From NCBI RefSeq assembly GCF_013393185.1, contig NZ_QJQX01000037.1:1-64000 (forward strand): a stretch of 64,000 nucleotides of DNA, in the 5' to 3' direction. The translations under genes were made by a program, and so were the position numbers. The DNA comes from Sphingobium lactosutens. GTDB lineage: Bacteria > Pseudomonadota > Alphaproteobacteria > Sphingomonadales > Sphingomonadaceae. The notes beneath the pieces were generated by a model. The model was not told the DNA's origin. It searched no databases and saw only the letters and a list, made by a program, of their open reading frames with translations. This document shows, piece after piece, positions 1 to 9,084 of this stretch (positions are counted from its first letter, which is position 1; the number at the start of each line of letters is the position of its first letter).

Positions 1-1
1 C

Positions 2-1174
2 GAGCCGGGCCTCGACCAGCTGGTGGGCAGCAATGCGGCGGCCGGCCGCCTGACCTTCACCACCGATCTGGCAACCGGCGTCAAGGGCGCGGACGCGATC
101 TTCATCGCCGTCGGCACGCCCTCGCGCCGGGGCGATGGCCATGCCGATCTGTCCTACGTCTATGCTGCAGCGCGGGAGATCGTCGAGGCGCTCGACGGCC
201 CGGCGGTGATCGTCACCAAGTCGACCGTGCCCGTGGGCACTGGCGACGAGGTCGAGCGGATCGCCCGCGACCTGCGCCCCGATCTCGACATCCAGTGCGT
301 GTCGAACCCTGAATTCCTGCGCGAAGGCGCGGCGATCGGCGACTTCAAGCGGCCCGACCGCGTCGTCGTGGGCACCACCGGCTCGGAACGCGCGATCGCG
401 GTGATGAGCCAGGTCTACCGGCCGCTCAACCTCAACCAGGCGCCGCTCATGTTCACCGGCCGTCGCACCGCCGAGCTGATCAAATATGCCGCCAACGCCT
501 TCCTGGCGACCAAGATCACCTTCATCAACGAGATGGCCGACCTGTGCGAAGCGGTCGGCGCCGAGGTGCAGGACGTGTCGCGCGGCATCGGCCTCGACAA
601 TCGCATCGGCTCCAAATTCCTGCACGCAGGGCCGGGCTATGGCGGCTCCTGCTTCCCCAAGGACACGCTGGCGCTGGTCAAGACCGGCCAGGATCATGAC
701 GCCCCCAGCCGCATCGTCGAGACGGTGGTGCAGGTCAACGACCTGCGCAAGCGGGCCATGGGCCGCAAGATCGTCAAGGCGCTGGGCGGCGACGCCCGCG
801 GCAAGACGGTCGCGCTGCTCGGCCTCACCTTCAAGCCCAACACCGACGACATGCGCGACGCGCCCAGCATCGCCATCGTCCAGGCGCTCGAGGATGCCGG
901 CGCGAAGATCGTCGCCTATGATCCCGAAGGCATGGAGGTCGCCGCGCCGATGATGCCCGGCGTCACCATGGCGAAGGACGCCTATGAGGCCGCCAGGGAT
1001 GCCGACGCCCTCGTCCTCGTCACCGAATGGGATATCTTCCGCGCCCTCGATCTGAAGCGCCTCGCCGGTTCGATGAACGGCAACGCCCTCGTCGACCTGC
1101 GCAACATCTACCCCGTCGCCGAAGCCGCAGAGGCCGGCTTCTCCCTCTCCCGCGTCGGTGGCGCGGGGATTTGA
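2..1174 (+). CDS. ugd: UDP-glucose 6-dehydrogenase, 5' end outside the window
   Basis: This enzyme oxidises UDP-glucose to UDP-glucuronate with two NAD+ and supplies precursors for exopolysaccharide. The open frame runs in from the window edge, so the N-terminal GxGYxG nucleotide-binding motif is missing. A Met at 23 is internal and not the true start. The visible part carries the family hallmarks: VGTPS, the STVPVGTG stretch, SNPEFLREG, the catalytic-cysteine motif GPGYGGSCFPKD (Cys codon 650-652), and the C-terminal Rossmann domain with LGLTFKPNTDDMRDAPS. It ends at a TGA with a normal-length C-terminus. The polysaccharide operon at the far end of the window is a plausible consumer of its product, but the two loci are 47 kb apart here. 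Confidence 0.95.
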   Translation, partial: EPGLDQLVGSNAAAGRLTFTTDLATGVKGADAIFIAVGTPSRRGDGHADLSYVYAAAREIVEALDGPAVIVTKSTVPVGTGDEVERIARDLRPDLDIQCVSNPEFLREGAAIGDFKRPDRVVVGTTGSERAIAVMSQVYRPLNLNQAPLMFTGRRTAELIKYAANAFLATKITFINEMADLCEAVGAEVQDVSRGIGLDNRIGSKFLHAGPGYGGSCFPKDTLALVKTGQDHDAPSRIVETVVQVNDLRKRAMGRKIVKALGGDARGKTVALLGLTFKPNTDDMRDAPSIAIVQALEDAGAKIVAYDPEGMEVAAPMMPGVTMAKDAYEAARDADALVLVTEWDIFRALDLKRLAGSMNGNALVDLRNIYPVAEAAEAGFSLSRVGGAGI

Positions 1175-1341
1175 TCTGGCCATGGGAGGAAGGGTGCGGC
1201 CATGAACGCGCCCTTCCCCGCATCCGTCACTGGATGATGTCGGCGGCGATCCTTCTCATCATGGGGATCGCCGTTCCCCTTTTCGCGGGCTTCGCCTGAC
1301 AAACAGGGACGGCAGGACGATGTCCGCCGTCCCCTTTCGGC

Positions 1342-2157
1342 CTATTGCGCGGCGACCGGCTGAGCCTGCGCCTCGGCCGCTGCGTTCGCCTCTGCAAGGA
1401 CATCGGTGTAGAGCTGGCAATAATCGACATAGGCTGCCTTGTTCTTCTCCCACAGGCGCCGGATATTGTCGGTCAGCTGGTAATTTTCGATCGTCATCGC
1501 CCGGATCGCGACCGCCGGCTTGAGGCCATGGAAATGGACCATGCTCGCCGCCTCGTTCACGCCCCAATAGGGCTTCCAGTTCATCTCCAGCGGCAGGCGA
1601 TCATATTTGTCGCCGAAAAAGTCGTTGAAGCTTTTCTGGTCATGTGGCGGCGTCTGGAAATTATTGGTCAGCCGATGCCGGATATTCTCGCGAAATTCCG
1701 AATGGATCGCCCGCATGTTCGCGACATTGATGACCATCACGCCGGAATTGAAATAGGACCAGTTGTCCTTCGAAAATTCCGGGGCCACCGCGATATAGGT
1801 GGGATAGTCCGCGACACTGATTTCCTTGCGGAACAGCACGTCGCAATCGGCATAGAGGACATATTCATCCTCCGTCTCGATCAGCGGAATATCCACCCGC
1901 AGCCAGTGCCCCAGGAATTTCCTGTACCGGTCGCCATAGCCGATCTGCAATTCCTTCTCGAACGAGACCTGGTGATGGACGATCGTGGCGCCCAGCCTTT
2001 CCAATATTTCCAGTTCGGGAACCGGATCGCCGGCATAGAGCAGGATGGGCTGGAGCCCGGCATAGCTGTAGCAACTGTGAATCGCGACCTTGAGCAGATC
2101 GAGATTGGCGCTGATGCCGCTTTGGTTGATGGAGAGATAGCATTTCCTGATCGTCAT
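1342..2157 (-). CDS. GT8-like glycosyltransferase, GT-A fold
   Basis: Probable nucleotide-sugar-dependent glycosyltransferase of 271 aa. It shows a DxD-type metal-binding motif (YADCDVLF), then FNSGVMVIN, DQKSFNDFF and a late HFHGLKP. This is the order seen in retaining GT8-type enzymes, where the DxD and the late His bind the metal-nucleotide. The frame is open back to 2319, but the stretch before MTIRKCYLS is poor in recognisable structure, so I start at the ATG at 2155-2157. The C-terminus is a low-complexity Ala/Gln tail. It converges on ugd and stands alone, so the acceptor cannot be guessed. Family assignment is from motifs only; a capsule or LPS role is inference. Confidence 0.7.
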   Translation of the reverse strand: MTIRKCYLSINQSGISANLDLLKVAIHSCYSYAGLQPILLYAGDPVPELEILERLGATIVHHQVSFEKELQIGYGDRYRKFLGHWLRVDIPLIETEDEYVLYADCDVLFRKEISVADYPTYIAVAPEFSKDNWSYFNSGVMVINVANMRAIHSEFRENIRHRLTNNFQTPPHDQKSFNDFFGDKYDRLPLEMNWKPYWGVNEAASMVHFHGLKPAVAIRAMTIENYQLTDNIRRLWEKNKAAYVDYCQLYTDVLAEANAAAEAQAQPVAAQ

Positions 2158-2389
2158 CTGCTGACCCTGTGCTGCCGCGATGGCGCTGCCCGAAGGGACA
2201 TGGCCCGTCCAACGGCCGATCGACCGCAAGGCAGGCTTGAGCACCATGGTGAAGGGAAGCCCGCTCGATGGATCGCTACAGGCAGACGAAACGCTAACAG
2301 GCGCGCGCCATCTTTGCAAATCTGATCAGTAGAGAATATATTTCATGGAGAGCCGGCGCAGGCGAACCGCCGCCGGCCCCTCGACGGGA

Positions 2390-3238
2390 TCAGGCCTTGA
2401 TCTTCCAGCCCCGGCGCAACAGCGTGTAGCACAGGCCGCCAAGGACCAGGTTGAGCGCCAGCAGCACGATGCTGCCCGTCACGACATTGGTATCCGCCGC
2501 CGCGACGAAGCCGTAACGAAAGCCGGAGATGATGTAGAAGAAGGGGTTGGCGTGGCTGATCCCCTGAAAGAAAGACGGCAACCGATCGATCGAATAGAAG
2601 GTGCCCGACAGCAGGGCGAGCGGGCCGATCACGAAATTGGTGATCGCCGCGCCATGGTCGAACTTGTCCGCCCAGATCGACGTCAGGACACCGAGGAACG
2701 CAATGAAGCTGGTGCCGAGCAGGCCGAACCAGACCACCGCCCACAGATGCGCCGGGGCCACATGCACGCCCGGCCAGGCGGCCATGGCCAGCCACAGGGC
2801 GCAGCCCACCAACACCGCGCGCGTCACCGAGGACGCCGCCAGCGCGAACAGCAATTCGCCGACCGAGATGGGCGGCATCAGATAGTCGACCAGCGTGCCC
2901 TGCACCTTGCCCACCATCAGCGAGAAGCTGGCATTGGCGAAGCAGGCGTTGATCATCCCCATGATGATGAGGCCGGGCGCAATAAAGTCGGCAAAGGGCA
3001 CCGCCTCGCCCCGCAGCGTCACGGTGCGCCCGCTGCCGCCCAGCGCGACGATGAAGATGATGAGAAACATCAGCGTCGTGATCGCGGGCGCCCAGACGGT
3101 CTGGAGCTGCACCTTCATGAAGCGGCGCACTTCCTTGCGGTAGAGCGCCCAGGTGCCGGCCCAGTTCACGTTGCGGATCTGCGGCACCCCCGGTTCGGCA
3201 AACAGCGATTCGGCGGCAATTTTGGGCTGGTCGTTCAT
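2390..3238 (-). CDS. ABC-2 type transporter permease
   Basis: Membrane subunit of an ABC-2 exporter, 282 aa from the ATG at 3236-3238 (MNDQPKIAAES). A short N-terminal cytosolic part with RKEVRRFMKVQ precedes about six hydrophobic segments. The family's amphipathic and re-entrant region is recognisable (VQGTLVDYLMPPIS, then FYSIDRLPSFFQGISHANPFFY near the C-terminus). The frame is open to 3331, but that extension would run almost to the divergent gcrA start and looks like promoter DNA. No ATPase gene is adjacent, so the partner must be encoded elsewhere. Proteins of this shape export polysaccharide, drugs or lipids; the substrate cannot be told from sequence. Confidence 0.85.
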   Translation of the reverse strand: MNDQPKIAAESLFAEPGVPQIRNVNWAGTWALYRKEVRRFMKVQLQTVWAPAITTLMFLIIFIVALGGSGRTVTLRGEAVPFADFIAPGLIIMGMINACFANASFSLMVGKVQGTLVDYLMPPISVGELLFALAASSVTRAVLVGCALWLAMAAWPGVHVAPAHLWAVVWFGLLGTSFIAFLGVLTSIWADKFDHGAAITNFVIGPLALLSGTFYSIDRLPSFFQGISHANPFFYIISGFRYGFVAAADTNVVTGSIVLLALNLVLGGLCYTLLRRGWKIKA

Positions 3239-3355
3239 GGGCAGATCGACTATCGGCTGGTCCGTTATGCTGCAAGGGGTCAGGTCCAAGGATTTGAACC
3301 TGCGTGGCGAGCTTCCCATATAGGAAGCCATAGACGAATTGTGAGGAGTTTTTCA

Positions 3356-4036
3356 TTGTCCTGGACCGACGAGCGTATCGACCAGCTCAAGGCGATGTGG
3401 GAACGCGGCCTGACCGCCAGCCAGATTGCGGACGAACTGGGCGGCGTCAGCCGTAATGCGGTGATCGGCAAGGCGCATCGCCTGGGCCTGCAATCTCGCC
3501 CTTCGCCGGTGAAGGCGAACGAAGCGCCCAAGAAGCCCGCACCGCCGCGCAAGCCCGCCCCCGAAGCCGACACCCCCCGCGCCGCCGCGCCGATCGCGCC
3601 ACCGCCAGCGCCGCCGCGTCCCGCCGCGCCCGTCGCGCCGGCTGCGCCCGCCGCGCCTGTCGCCGCAGCATCGGCCGATGCCCCCCCGCCACCGCCGCAG
3701 CCGCGCATCGTTTCGGTCGGCCCCGGCGGCTTCCTGCGCCAGGGTCCGGGCGACCAGCAGGCCCCGATTCCGCCCGCACCGCCGCGCCGCCTGGTTCCAG
3801 CCAAGCCCAGCCCGGAAATCGCCGACAAGACCAGCCTGCTCGACCTGACCGAGCGGATCTGCAAATGGCCGATGGGGCATCCGGGCGAGCCGGATTTCCA
3901 TTTCTGCGGCGAGCAAGTGAATCCCGGCTTCCCTTATTGCGTCGAACATTGCGGCCGTGCCTATCAGGCGCAACTGCCGCGCGGCACGCGCCGCCCGCCC
4001 CCGCCGATGCCCTTCGGCGGCCCGCGCGTCCGCTGA
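3356..4036 (+). CDS. gcrA: GcrA cell-cycle regulator
   Basis: GcrA binds sigma-70 RNA polymerase and methylated GAnTC promoters and drives S-phase genes in alphaproteobacteria. The start is TTG at 3356 (MSWTDERI), with a clear GAGGAG ribosome site at 3342-3347 and the expected family N-terminus. Residues 1-45 form the helix-turn-helix (ASQIADELGGVSRNAVIGK). The middle is a long Pro/Ala-rich linker, and the C-terminal domain keeps the cysteine-rich core (ICKWPMGHPG, FHFCGEQ, YCVEHC) that contacts sigma. At 226 aa it is longer than the Caulobacter protein as I recall it (about 170 aa), and the extra length is the low-complexity linker. It is divergent from the ABC-2 permease and ends just before a strong bidirectional terminator. 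Confidence 0.95.
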   Translation: MSWTDERIDQLKAMWERGLTASQIADELGGVSRNAVIGKAHRLGLQSRPSPVKANEAPKKPAPPRKPAPEADTPRAAAPIAPPPAPPRPAAPVAPAAPAAPVAAASADAPPPPPQPRIVSVGPGGFLRQGPGDQQAPIPPAPPRRLVPAKPSPEIADKTSLLDLTERICKWPMGHPGEPDFHFCGEQVNPGFPYCVEHCGRAYQAQLPRGTRRPPPPMPFGGPRVR

Positions 4037-4053
4037 CGCCGTCCCCCGATCCA

Positions 4054-4095
4054 ACAAAAAGGCCCGGCTTCCTATCGGAAGCCGAGCCTTTTTGT
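4054..4095. terminator. bidirectional intrinsic terminator
   Basis: A-tract, GC-rich stem with a TATC loop, then a T-tract: AAAAAGGCCCGGCTTCC pairs with GGAAGCCGAGCCTTTTT with a single mismatch. It lies between the convergent gcrA and outer-membrane-protein genes and can serve both. Confidence 0.9.
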
Positions 4096-4110
4096 CGTAC
4101 TTGATTTCGA

Positions 4111-4950
4111 TCAGAAGCGGTAGCTGGTGGTAACCATCACGCTCTGCGTGTCGAACTTGTCGCCACGATTGATGCTCGCGCCGCCCGAGGGGGTGATGCG
4201 GAACGGATTGGTCGCTGCAGCCGTGCCTGCACCGACATCGACGCGATAATCGCCGACATTGTAGCGGGTCCACAGATAGCGCGCGCCGATCGAGAAGTGG
4301 TCCGAAACCTTGGCTTCGACACCGCCGCCCATGTTCCAGCCCCAACCATCTTCTTCCGCATTGTTGCGCGTGAAGCTGTTGGCGGTGTTGCTGGTGCGGA
4401 AATAATTCTGGACGCGGGCGTAGGACAGGCCGCCGGTGATGTAGGGCATGATGCCGCCGGGCGTGGTGTAACCCAGACGTGCGCGCAGATTGGCGTTCCA
4501 GTCGATCGAACGACGCATCGTATAATAGGCCGGCGTGGTCGAAAACTCGCTGACCTTGTCGTCGATAAAGGCGCGGCCGCCTTCTGCGACGACACCGGCG
4601 ACGATGTTGCCGAACTGCTTGTCATAACCCACATGACCCATCCAGCCGATGGCGTTCTTGTCGGAATCGCAGCCGCTGGCCGGGGTGACGCCCCGTGCTG
4701 CACCGCCGCAGGTTCCCGGCGAAAAGGCGTTGGCGCCGCTCCCCGTGCGAACAACATCGTCAAATTCGCCATCCGCGTCCGTATCGAAACGCAGATGTTC
4801 GCCGCCATCCTTCTTTTGCCAGGTCTTGCCAAACGACACCCCGACATAGGGGCCGGTCCAGTCCACCCCTCCATTGTCCTGGGCAAGGGCCGGCGTCGCC
4901 AGGGCGAACGCCAGCGTGGCGCCAAGCGGCGCGATTGCGATCAACTTCAT
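4111..4950 (-). CDS. outer-membrane beta-barrel protein
   Basis: Predicted porin-like outer-membrane protein of 279 aa. It begins with a classic signal peptide (MKLIAIAPLGATLAFALATPALAQ, cleavage after ALA). The mature part has the alternating pattern of small eight-stranded barrels (WTGPYVGVSFG, ARLGYTTPGGIMPYITGGLSYA, FSIGARYLWTRYNVGDY). The last residue is Phe (TTSYRF), the usual signal for BAM-mediated insertion. Two cysteines (GTCGGAA and ASGCDSD) sit in a predicted extracellular loop. Divergent from parE. The 158-bp gap contains AT-rich ACAAATTTGT and a second AATTTGTT nearby, a possible operator, but I cannot name a regulator. Ligand unknown. Confidence 0.85.
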   Translation of the reverse strand: MKLIAIAPLGATLAFALATPALAQDNGGVDWTGPYVGVSFGKTWQKKDGGEHLRFDTDADGEFDDVVRTGSGANAFSPGTCGGAARGVTPASGCDSDKNAIGWMGHVGYDKQFGNIVAGVVAEGGRAFIDDKVSEFSTTPAYYTMRRSIDWNANLRARLGYTTPGGIMPYITGGLSYARVQNYFRTSNTANSFTRNNAEEDGWGWNMGGGVEAKVSDHFSIGARYLWTRYNVGDYRVDVGAGTAAATNPFRITPSGGASINRGDKFDTQSVMVTTSYRF

Positions 4951-5108
4951 GGAAAATTCTCCTCACCTGCGCGGTCATTCATCCCGCAATCGGCAGGCCA
5001 ACGACCCACGTCACAAATTTGTTGCAAACCAATTTGTTAGTTTTCATTGCCGGTGTAGTTTTCGCGCAACGCTTGCGCCTGCTGCACGCCCGCTTATAGC
5101 TTGGTTCC

Positions 5109-7085
5109 ATGTCCGAAGACCTGTTCGCCGCCAACACCCCGCCCGCGCAGCAATATGACGCTTCCACCATCGAGGTGCTGGAGGGGCTGGAGCCGGTTCG
5201 CCGCCGCCCCGGCATGTATATCGGCGGCACCGACGAGCGCGCGCTGCATCACCTTGCCAGCGAAGTGCTGGACAACAGCATGGACGAAGCGGTCGCCGGC
5301 CATGCCACCCGGATCGAGGTGACGCTGGAAGCGGGCAATCGCCTGACCATCACCGACAATGGCCGCGGCATCCCGGTCGACCCGCACCCCAAATTTCCCG
5401 ACAAGTCGGCGCTGGAAGTGATCCTCACCACCCTCCATTCGGGCGGCAAGTTCGAAGGCAAGGCCTATGCCACGTCGGGCGGCCTGCATGGCGTCGGCAT
5501 TTCTGTAGTCAACGCCCTGTCGACCAGCACGATCGTTGAAGTCGCGCGCAACAAGGAACTGTTCCGCCAGAGCTTCAGTCAGGGTCTGCCGCAGACGGCG
5601 CTGGAGAAAGTCGGCGCCGCCCCCAACCGGCGCGGCACCTCCGTCGCCTTCGTCCCCGACATCGAAATTTTCGGCGAACAGAAGTTCAAGCCAGCCCGCC
5701 TCTACCGCCTTGCCCGGTCGAAAGCCTATCTGTTCGCCGGCGTCGAAATACGCTGGAAATGCGACCCCTCGCTGATCGGCGACGATACGCCGGCCGAGGC
5801 CGTGTTCCAGTTTCCGGGCGGCCTTGCCGATCACCTCAAGGAACAGGTTGGCGATCGCGACTGCGCGACCACGCAATTTTTTGCGGGCAGTCAGGATTTC
5901 CCCGGCATTGCCGGTCGCGTCGAATGGGCGGTCGCCTGGCCGCTCTGGTCGGACGGCTCCTACAGCTGGTATTGCAACACCATCCCGACCCCTGACGGCG
6001 GCACCCATGAAGCCGGCCTGCGCGCCGCCCTGGTCAAGGGTATCCGCGCCTTCGGCGATCTGGTCGGCCAGAAGAAGGCGAAGGACATCACCGCCGACGA
6101 CATCATGACGTCGTCGGAGATCATGCTGTCGGTCTTCATCCGCGATCCTCAGTTCCAGAGCCAGACCAAGGATCGCCTGACCAGCCCGGACGCCGCGCGA
6201 CTGGTCGAAAATGCCGTGCGCGATCATTTCGACCATTTCCTGACCGACCATATGGACCGGGGCAAGGCGCTGCTCGCCTATGTGCTCGACCGCATGGACG
6301 AGCGCCTCAAGCGCAAGCAGGAGAAGGAGGTCAAGCGCAAGACGGCCACGAACAGCCGCAAGCTGCGCCTACCCGGCAAGCTGACCGACTGCTCCAACGA
6401 CGATCCCGAAGGCGCTGAAATCTTTCTGGTCGAAGGTGACTCGGCGGGCGGCTCGGCCAAACAGGCGCGCGACCGCAAAACGCAGGCGATCCTGCCATTG
6501 CGCGGCAAGATCCTGAACGTCGCGTCGGCGAACACGGCGAAGATCCTCGCCAATCAGGAAATCGCCGACATGATCCTGGCGCTGGGCTGCGGCACCCGAA
6601 AGGACTGCAATCCCGACAATCTACGCTATGAACGCATCGTCATCATGACCGACGCCGACGTCGATGGCGCGCATATCGCCACGCTGCTGATGACCTTCTT
6701 CTTTCAGGAAATGCCCGAACTGGTGCGGCGCGGCCATCTCTACCTCGCCCAGCCGCCGCTCTATCGCCTCGTCGCCGGCGGCAAGAGCCTCTATGCCAAG
6801 GACGACGCCCATCGCGAGCAACTGATGGCCAAGGAGTTCAAGGGCAAGAAGGTCGACGTCAGCCGCTTCAAGGGGCTGGGCGAAATGAACCCGATGCAGT
6901 TGCGCGAAACCACTATGGACCCCAAGACGCGGATGCTGATCCGCATCACCCTGCCCGACGATATCGAGGACCGGCAGCAGGTGCGCGACCTGGTCGACCG
7001 GCTGATGGGCACCAACCCGGCCCACCGCTTCGCCTTCATCCAGGAAAATGCCGCGGCGGTGGACGGAGAAGCGATCGACGCGTGA
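5109..7085 (+). CDS. parE: DNA topoisomerase IV subunit B
   Basis: ATPase subunit of topoisomerase IV, which decatenates daughter chromosomes together with ParC. The 658-aa protein has the GHKL ATPase domain at the N-terminus (EVLDNSMDEAVAG, ITDNGRGIPVD, SGGLHGVGISVVNALS), a transducer domain, and the TOPRIM domain with EGDSAGGSAKQARDRKTQA near residue 441, IMTDADVDGAHI and the C-terminal RFKGLGEMNPMQL. The length and lack of the GyrB insertion fit ParE rather than GyrB; in addition alphaproteobacterial GyrB is usually above 780 aa. The start ATG is 158 bp from the divergent outer-membrane gene. Confidence 0.95.
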   Translation: MSEDLFAANTPPAQQYDASTIEVLEGLEPVRRRPGMYIGGTDERALHHLASEVLDNSMDEAVAGHATRIEVTLEAGNRLTITDNGRGIPVDPHPKFPDKSALEVILTTLHSGGKFEGKAYATSGGLHGVGISVVNALSTSTIVEVARNKELFRQSFSQGLPQTALEKVGAAPNRRGTSVAFVPDIEIFGEQKFKPARLYRLARSKAYLFAGVEIRWKCDPSLIGDDTPAEAVFQFPGGLADHLKEQVGDRDCATTQFFAGSQDFPGIAGRVEWAVAWPLWSDGSYSWYCNTIPTPDGGTHEAGLRAALVKGIRAFGDLVGQKKAKDITADDIMTSSEIMLSVFIRDPQFQSQTKDRLTSPDAARLVENAVRDHFDHFLTDHMDRGKALLAYVLDRMDERLKRKQEKEVKRKTATNSRKLRLPGKLTDCSNDDPEGAEIFLVEGDSAGGSAKQARDRKTQAILPLRGKILNVASANTAKILANQEIADMILALGCGTRKDCNPDNLRYERIVIMTDADVDGAHIATLLMTFFFQEMPELVRRGHLYLAQPPLYRLVAGGKSLYAKDDAHREQLMAKEFKGKKVDVSRFKGLGEMNPMQLRETTMDPKTRMLIRITLPDDIEDRQQVRDLVDRLMGTNPAHRFAFIQENAAAVDGEAIDA

Positions 7086-7131
7086 GGATAGCGGGCGCCC
7101 CCGTCCCTGGCGGCTTTGAGGGCGTTTAGCC

Positions 7132-8409
7132 TTGGCGCTCCGCTTCCTGGCCATGCTGCTGTTGGCTATGGCCTTCTTGCCTGCCCCTTCGCGCGCGACC
7201 TCAACGCCCGCCTACCAGAGCCGCGCCGAACAGTTGCTCCGCATCCTCGGCGGCCCGGGTGGCGAGGAAGACTTCTTCGCCCCGTTGTTTCTTGACGCCG
7301 TTCCCATCGACCGCTGGCGCGCCATCGCAGCGGGCCTGCGCACCGAACATGGCCGGCCCGTTGCCTTGGGCGCCGTTCGCACCGAGAGCGCAACCGCCGG
7401 CCAGGTCGAAATCCGCTACGAGCGCGCCACGATCGGCTTCACCCTGGTCGTCGCTCCCCAATCGCCCCATCGCGTGATCGGCCTGCACATTGTCGGGGCG
7501 CGCACCGCCAACGACAGTCTGGACAAGGTCATGGCCGACATCGTGGCCCTGCCCGGCACGGCCGCTTTCGCCGCCGCCCGACTCACCGACGCCGGGCCGC
7601 AATGGCTGCGCACCCATCGCCCCGATGCGCAGATGGCGACCGGCTCCAGCTTCAAGCTATTCATCCTCGCCGAACTGGCACGTGCCGTCACCGCGCGCGA
7701 ACGACGATGGAACGACGTCATCCCGCTCGGCCCCAAGAGCTTTTCCGGCCGCCTGCTCACCTGGCCGGACAAGGCGCCCATGACCCTCCACAGCCTGGCC
7801 ACCGCCATGATCGCCGAAAGCGACAACAGCGCCAGCGACACGCTGCTGCGCGCGCTGGGACGCGACAGGGTGGATGCGATGCTGGCCACGACCGGCCATG
7901 CCGATGCGAACAAGGCCTTGCCGCTGCTGGCCACCGCGGAAGCCTTCGCACTCAAGATGCCTGCCAATGCAGACCTGCGCCAGCGCTACGAAGCCGCTTC
8001 GCCGGAGGCGCGCCGCGTCCTGCTGCGCGAGGCTGAATCCCGTCTCACGGCAGCCAGCGTGGACGTGGGCAGCGTCGCCGAAGTGCCGACGGCAATCGAC
8101 AGCATCGAATGGTTCGCCTCGCCGCAGGATATGGTCGGCCTGCTCGACTGGCTGCGCTTCCATGGCGGCGATGCGCTACCCATCCTTGCCGTCAATCCCG
8201 GTATCGCCCCGGCCGATGCGAAGCGCTGGCGCTATCTGGGCTACAAGGGCGGCAGCGAGCCGGGCGTCATGGCGATGAATTTCCTGCTACAGGCCCGGAA
8301 CGGCGGCTGGTACGCTGTCAGCGGAAGCTGGAACAACCCGGCGGCGCGGGTCGACGAGGCTCGGTTCGTCGCCCTGATGACGCGGGCGCTCAATCTGCTG
8401 GCGGACTGA
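7132..8409 (+). CDS. secreted class-A-beta-lactamase-like serine hydrolase
   Basis: 425-aa exported protein. The start is TTG at 7132 with GAGGG about 9 bases upstream; an ATG seven codons later is an alternative. A signal peptide is followed by an N-terminal domain (about 30-120, resembling small NTF2-like domains fused to such enzymes) and a penicillin-binding fold. The three active-site boxes are SSFK (172-175), SDN (230-232) and KGG (372-374). SxxK and SDN are canonical; KGG stands in for KTG. The class A Omega-loop Glu is not obvious, so a true beta-lactamase function is uncertain, and an esterase or cell-wall-related role is equally possible. It is convergent with the uracil-DNA glycosylase, with a 20-bp overlap at the 3' ends. 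Confidence 0.8.
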   Translation: MALRFLAMLLLAMAFLPAPSRATSTPAYQSRAEQLLRILGGPGGEEDFFAPLFLDAVPIDRWRAIAAGLRTEHGRPVALGAVRTESATAGQVEIRYERATIGFTLVVAPQSPHRVIGLHIVGARTANDSLDKVMADIVALPGTAAFAAARLTDAGPQWLRTHRPDAQMATGSSFKLFILAELARAVTARERRWNDVIPLGPKSFSGRLLTWPDKAPMTLHSLATAMIAESDNSASDTLLRALGRDRVDAMLATTGHADANKALPLLATAEAFALKMPANADLRQRYEAASPEARRVLLREAESRLTAASVDVGSVAEVPTAIDSIEWFASPQDMVGLLDWLRFHGGDALPILAVNPGIAPADAKRWRYLGYKGGSEPGVMAMNFLLQARNGGWYAVSGSWNNPAARVDEARFVALMTRALNLLAD

Positions 8410-9061
8410 CGCCCGCGATTGCGACCGCTCTGGCAAAGACGGCGTCGAACATCGCCGCCGTCAGTCGGCCGACATTCTGATTGTAGCGGGAGCAATGATA
8501 GCTATCGATCAGCATCCGCCCGTCGGGCATCCGATGTTCGGCCAGATGAGCGAAACGAGCCTTGGGCAGCTTGCCGCCCAGCACCTTCACCGCCGACTGA
8601 TGCGCAATCTCGCCCAGGGCGATGAAGGTGCGCGCCCGCGGCAGGGCCGCCACCGCCTGCGCCAGGAAAGGCCGGCAGCTATGAACCTCCTGCGGAACCG
8701 GCTTGTTGTGCGGCGGCAGGCATTTGACGGCATTGAGGATGATGGCGTCCCGCAACCGCAGCCCGTCATCCGGCCGCCCCTCATATTGCCCCTCGGCCAG
8801 CCCGTGCCGGGCCAGCGTTGAGAAGAGCAACTCGCCGGCTTGATCCCCGGTAAAAGGTCGCCCGGTGCGGTTGGCGCCCTGCCGTCCGGGCGCGAGGCCG
8901 ATGATGGCGATCCGTGCTTCCGGATCGCCGAAGGCCGGCACTGGCGCATTCCACCAGTCGGGATGCTCGACGCGGCAAGCCGTTCGCAAATCGACCAGGC
9001 GTGGGCAATGCGGGCAGTCGCGGGGCGGCTCGGTTTCGGGCAAGGGGCTTTCCAGGATCAT
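8390..9061 (-). CDS. type-5 uracil-DNA glycosylase (UDGb)
   Basis: Base-excision repair enzyme that removes uracil and deaminated purines from DNA. It is 223 aa from the ATG at 9059-9061. The signature GLAPGRQGANRTGRPFTGD lies at about 55-73 (motif 1, with the UDGb-type GLAPG lacking a polar catalytic residue), and DSYHCSRYNQN near the C-terminus is motif 2. Cysteines CPHCP (16, 19), TACR (29) and a later NAVKC fit the 4Fe-4S cluster of this family. The frame is open much further upstream, but that part overlaps folK on the other strand and has no family similarity. It is divergent from folK with a 23-bp gap. Confidence 0.9.
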   Translation of the reverse strand: MILESPLPETEPPRDCPHCPRLVDLRTACRVEHPDWWNAPVPAFGDPEARIAIIGLAPGRQGANRTGRPFTGDQAGELLFSTLARHGLAEGQYEGRPDDGLRLRDAIILNAVKCLPPHNKPVPQEVHSCRPFLAQAVAALPRARTFIALGEIAHQSAVKVLGGKLPKARFAHLAEHRMPDGRMLIDSYHCSRYNQNVGRLTAAMFDAVFARAVAIAGVSPPAD

Positions 9062-9084
9062 CGGGAGCAGATAAGCGCTTGAGC

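Noticed and set aside
2345..3355. Upstream part of a 563-codon frame ending at 4036
   Set aside because: Only the part from TTG 3356 matches GcrA; the upstream part is antisense to the ABC-2 permease and has shadow-like Arg/Gly-rich composition.
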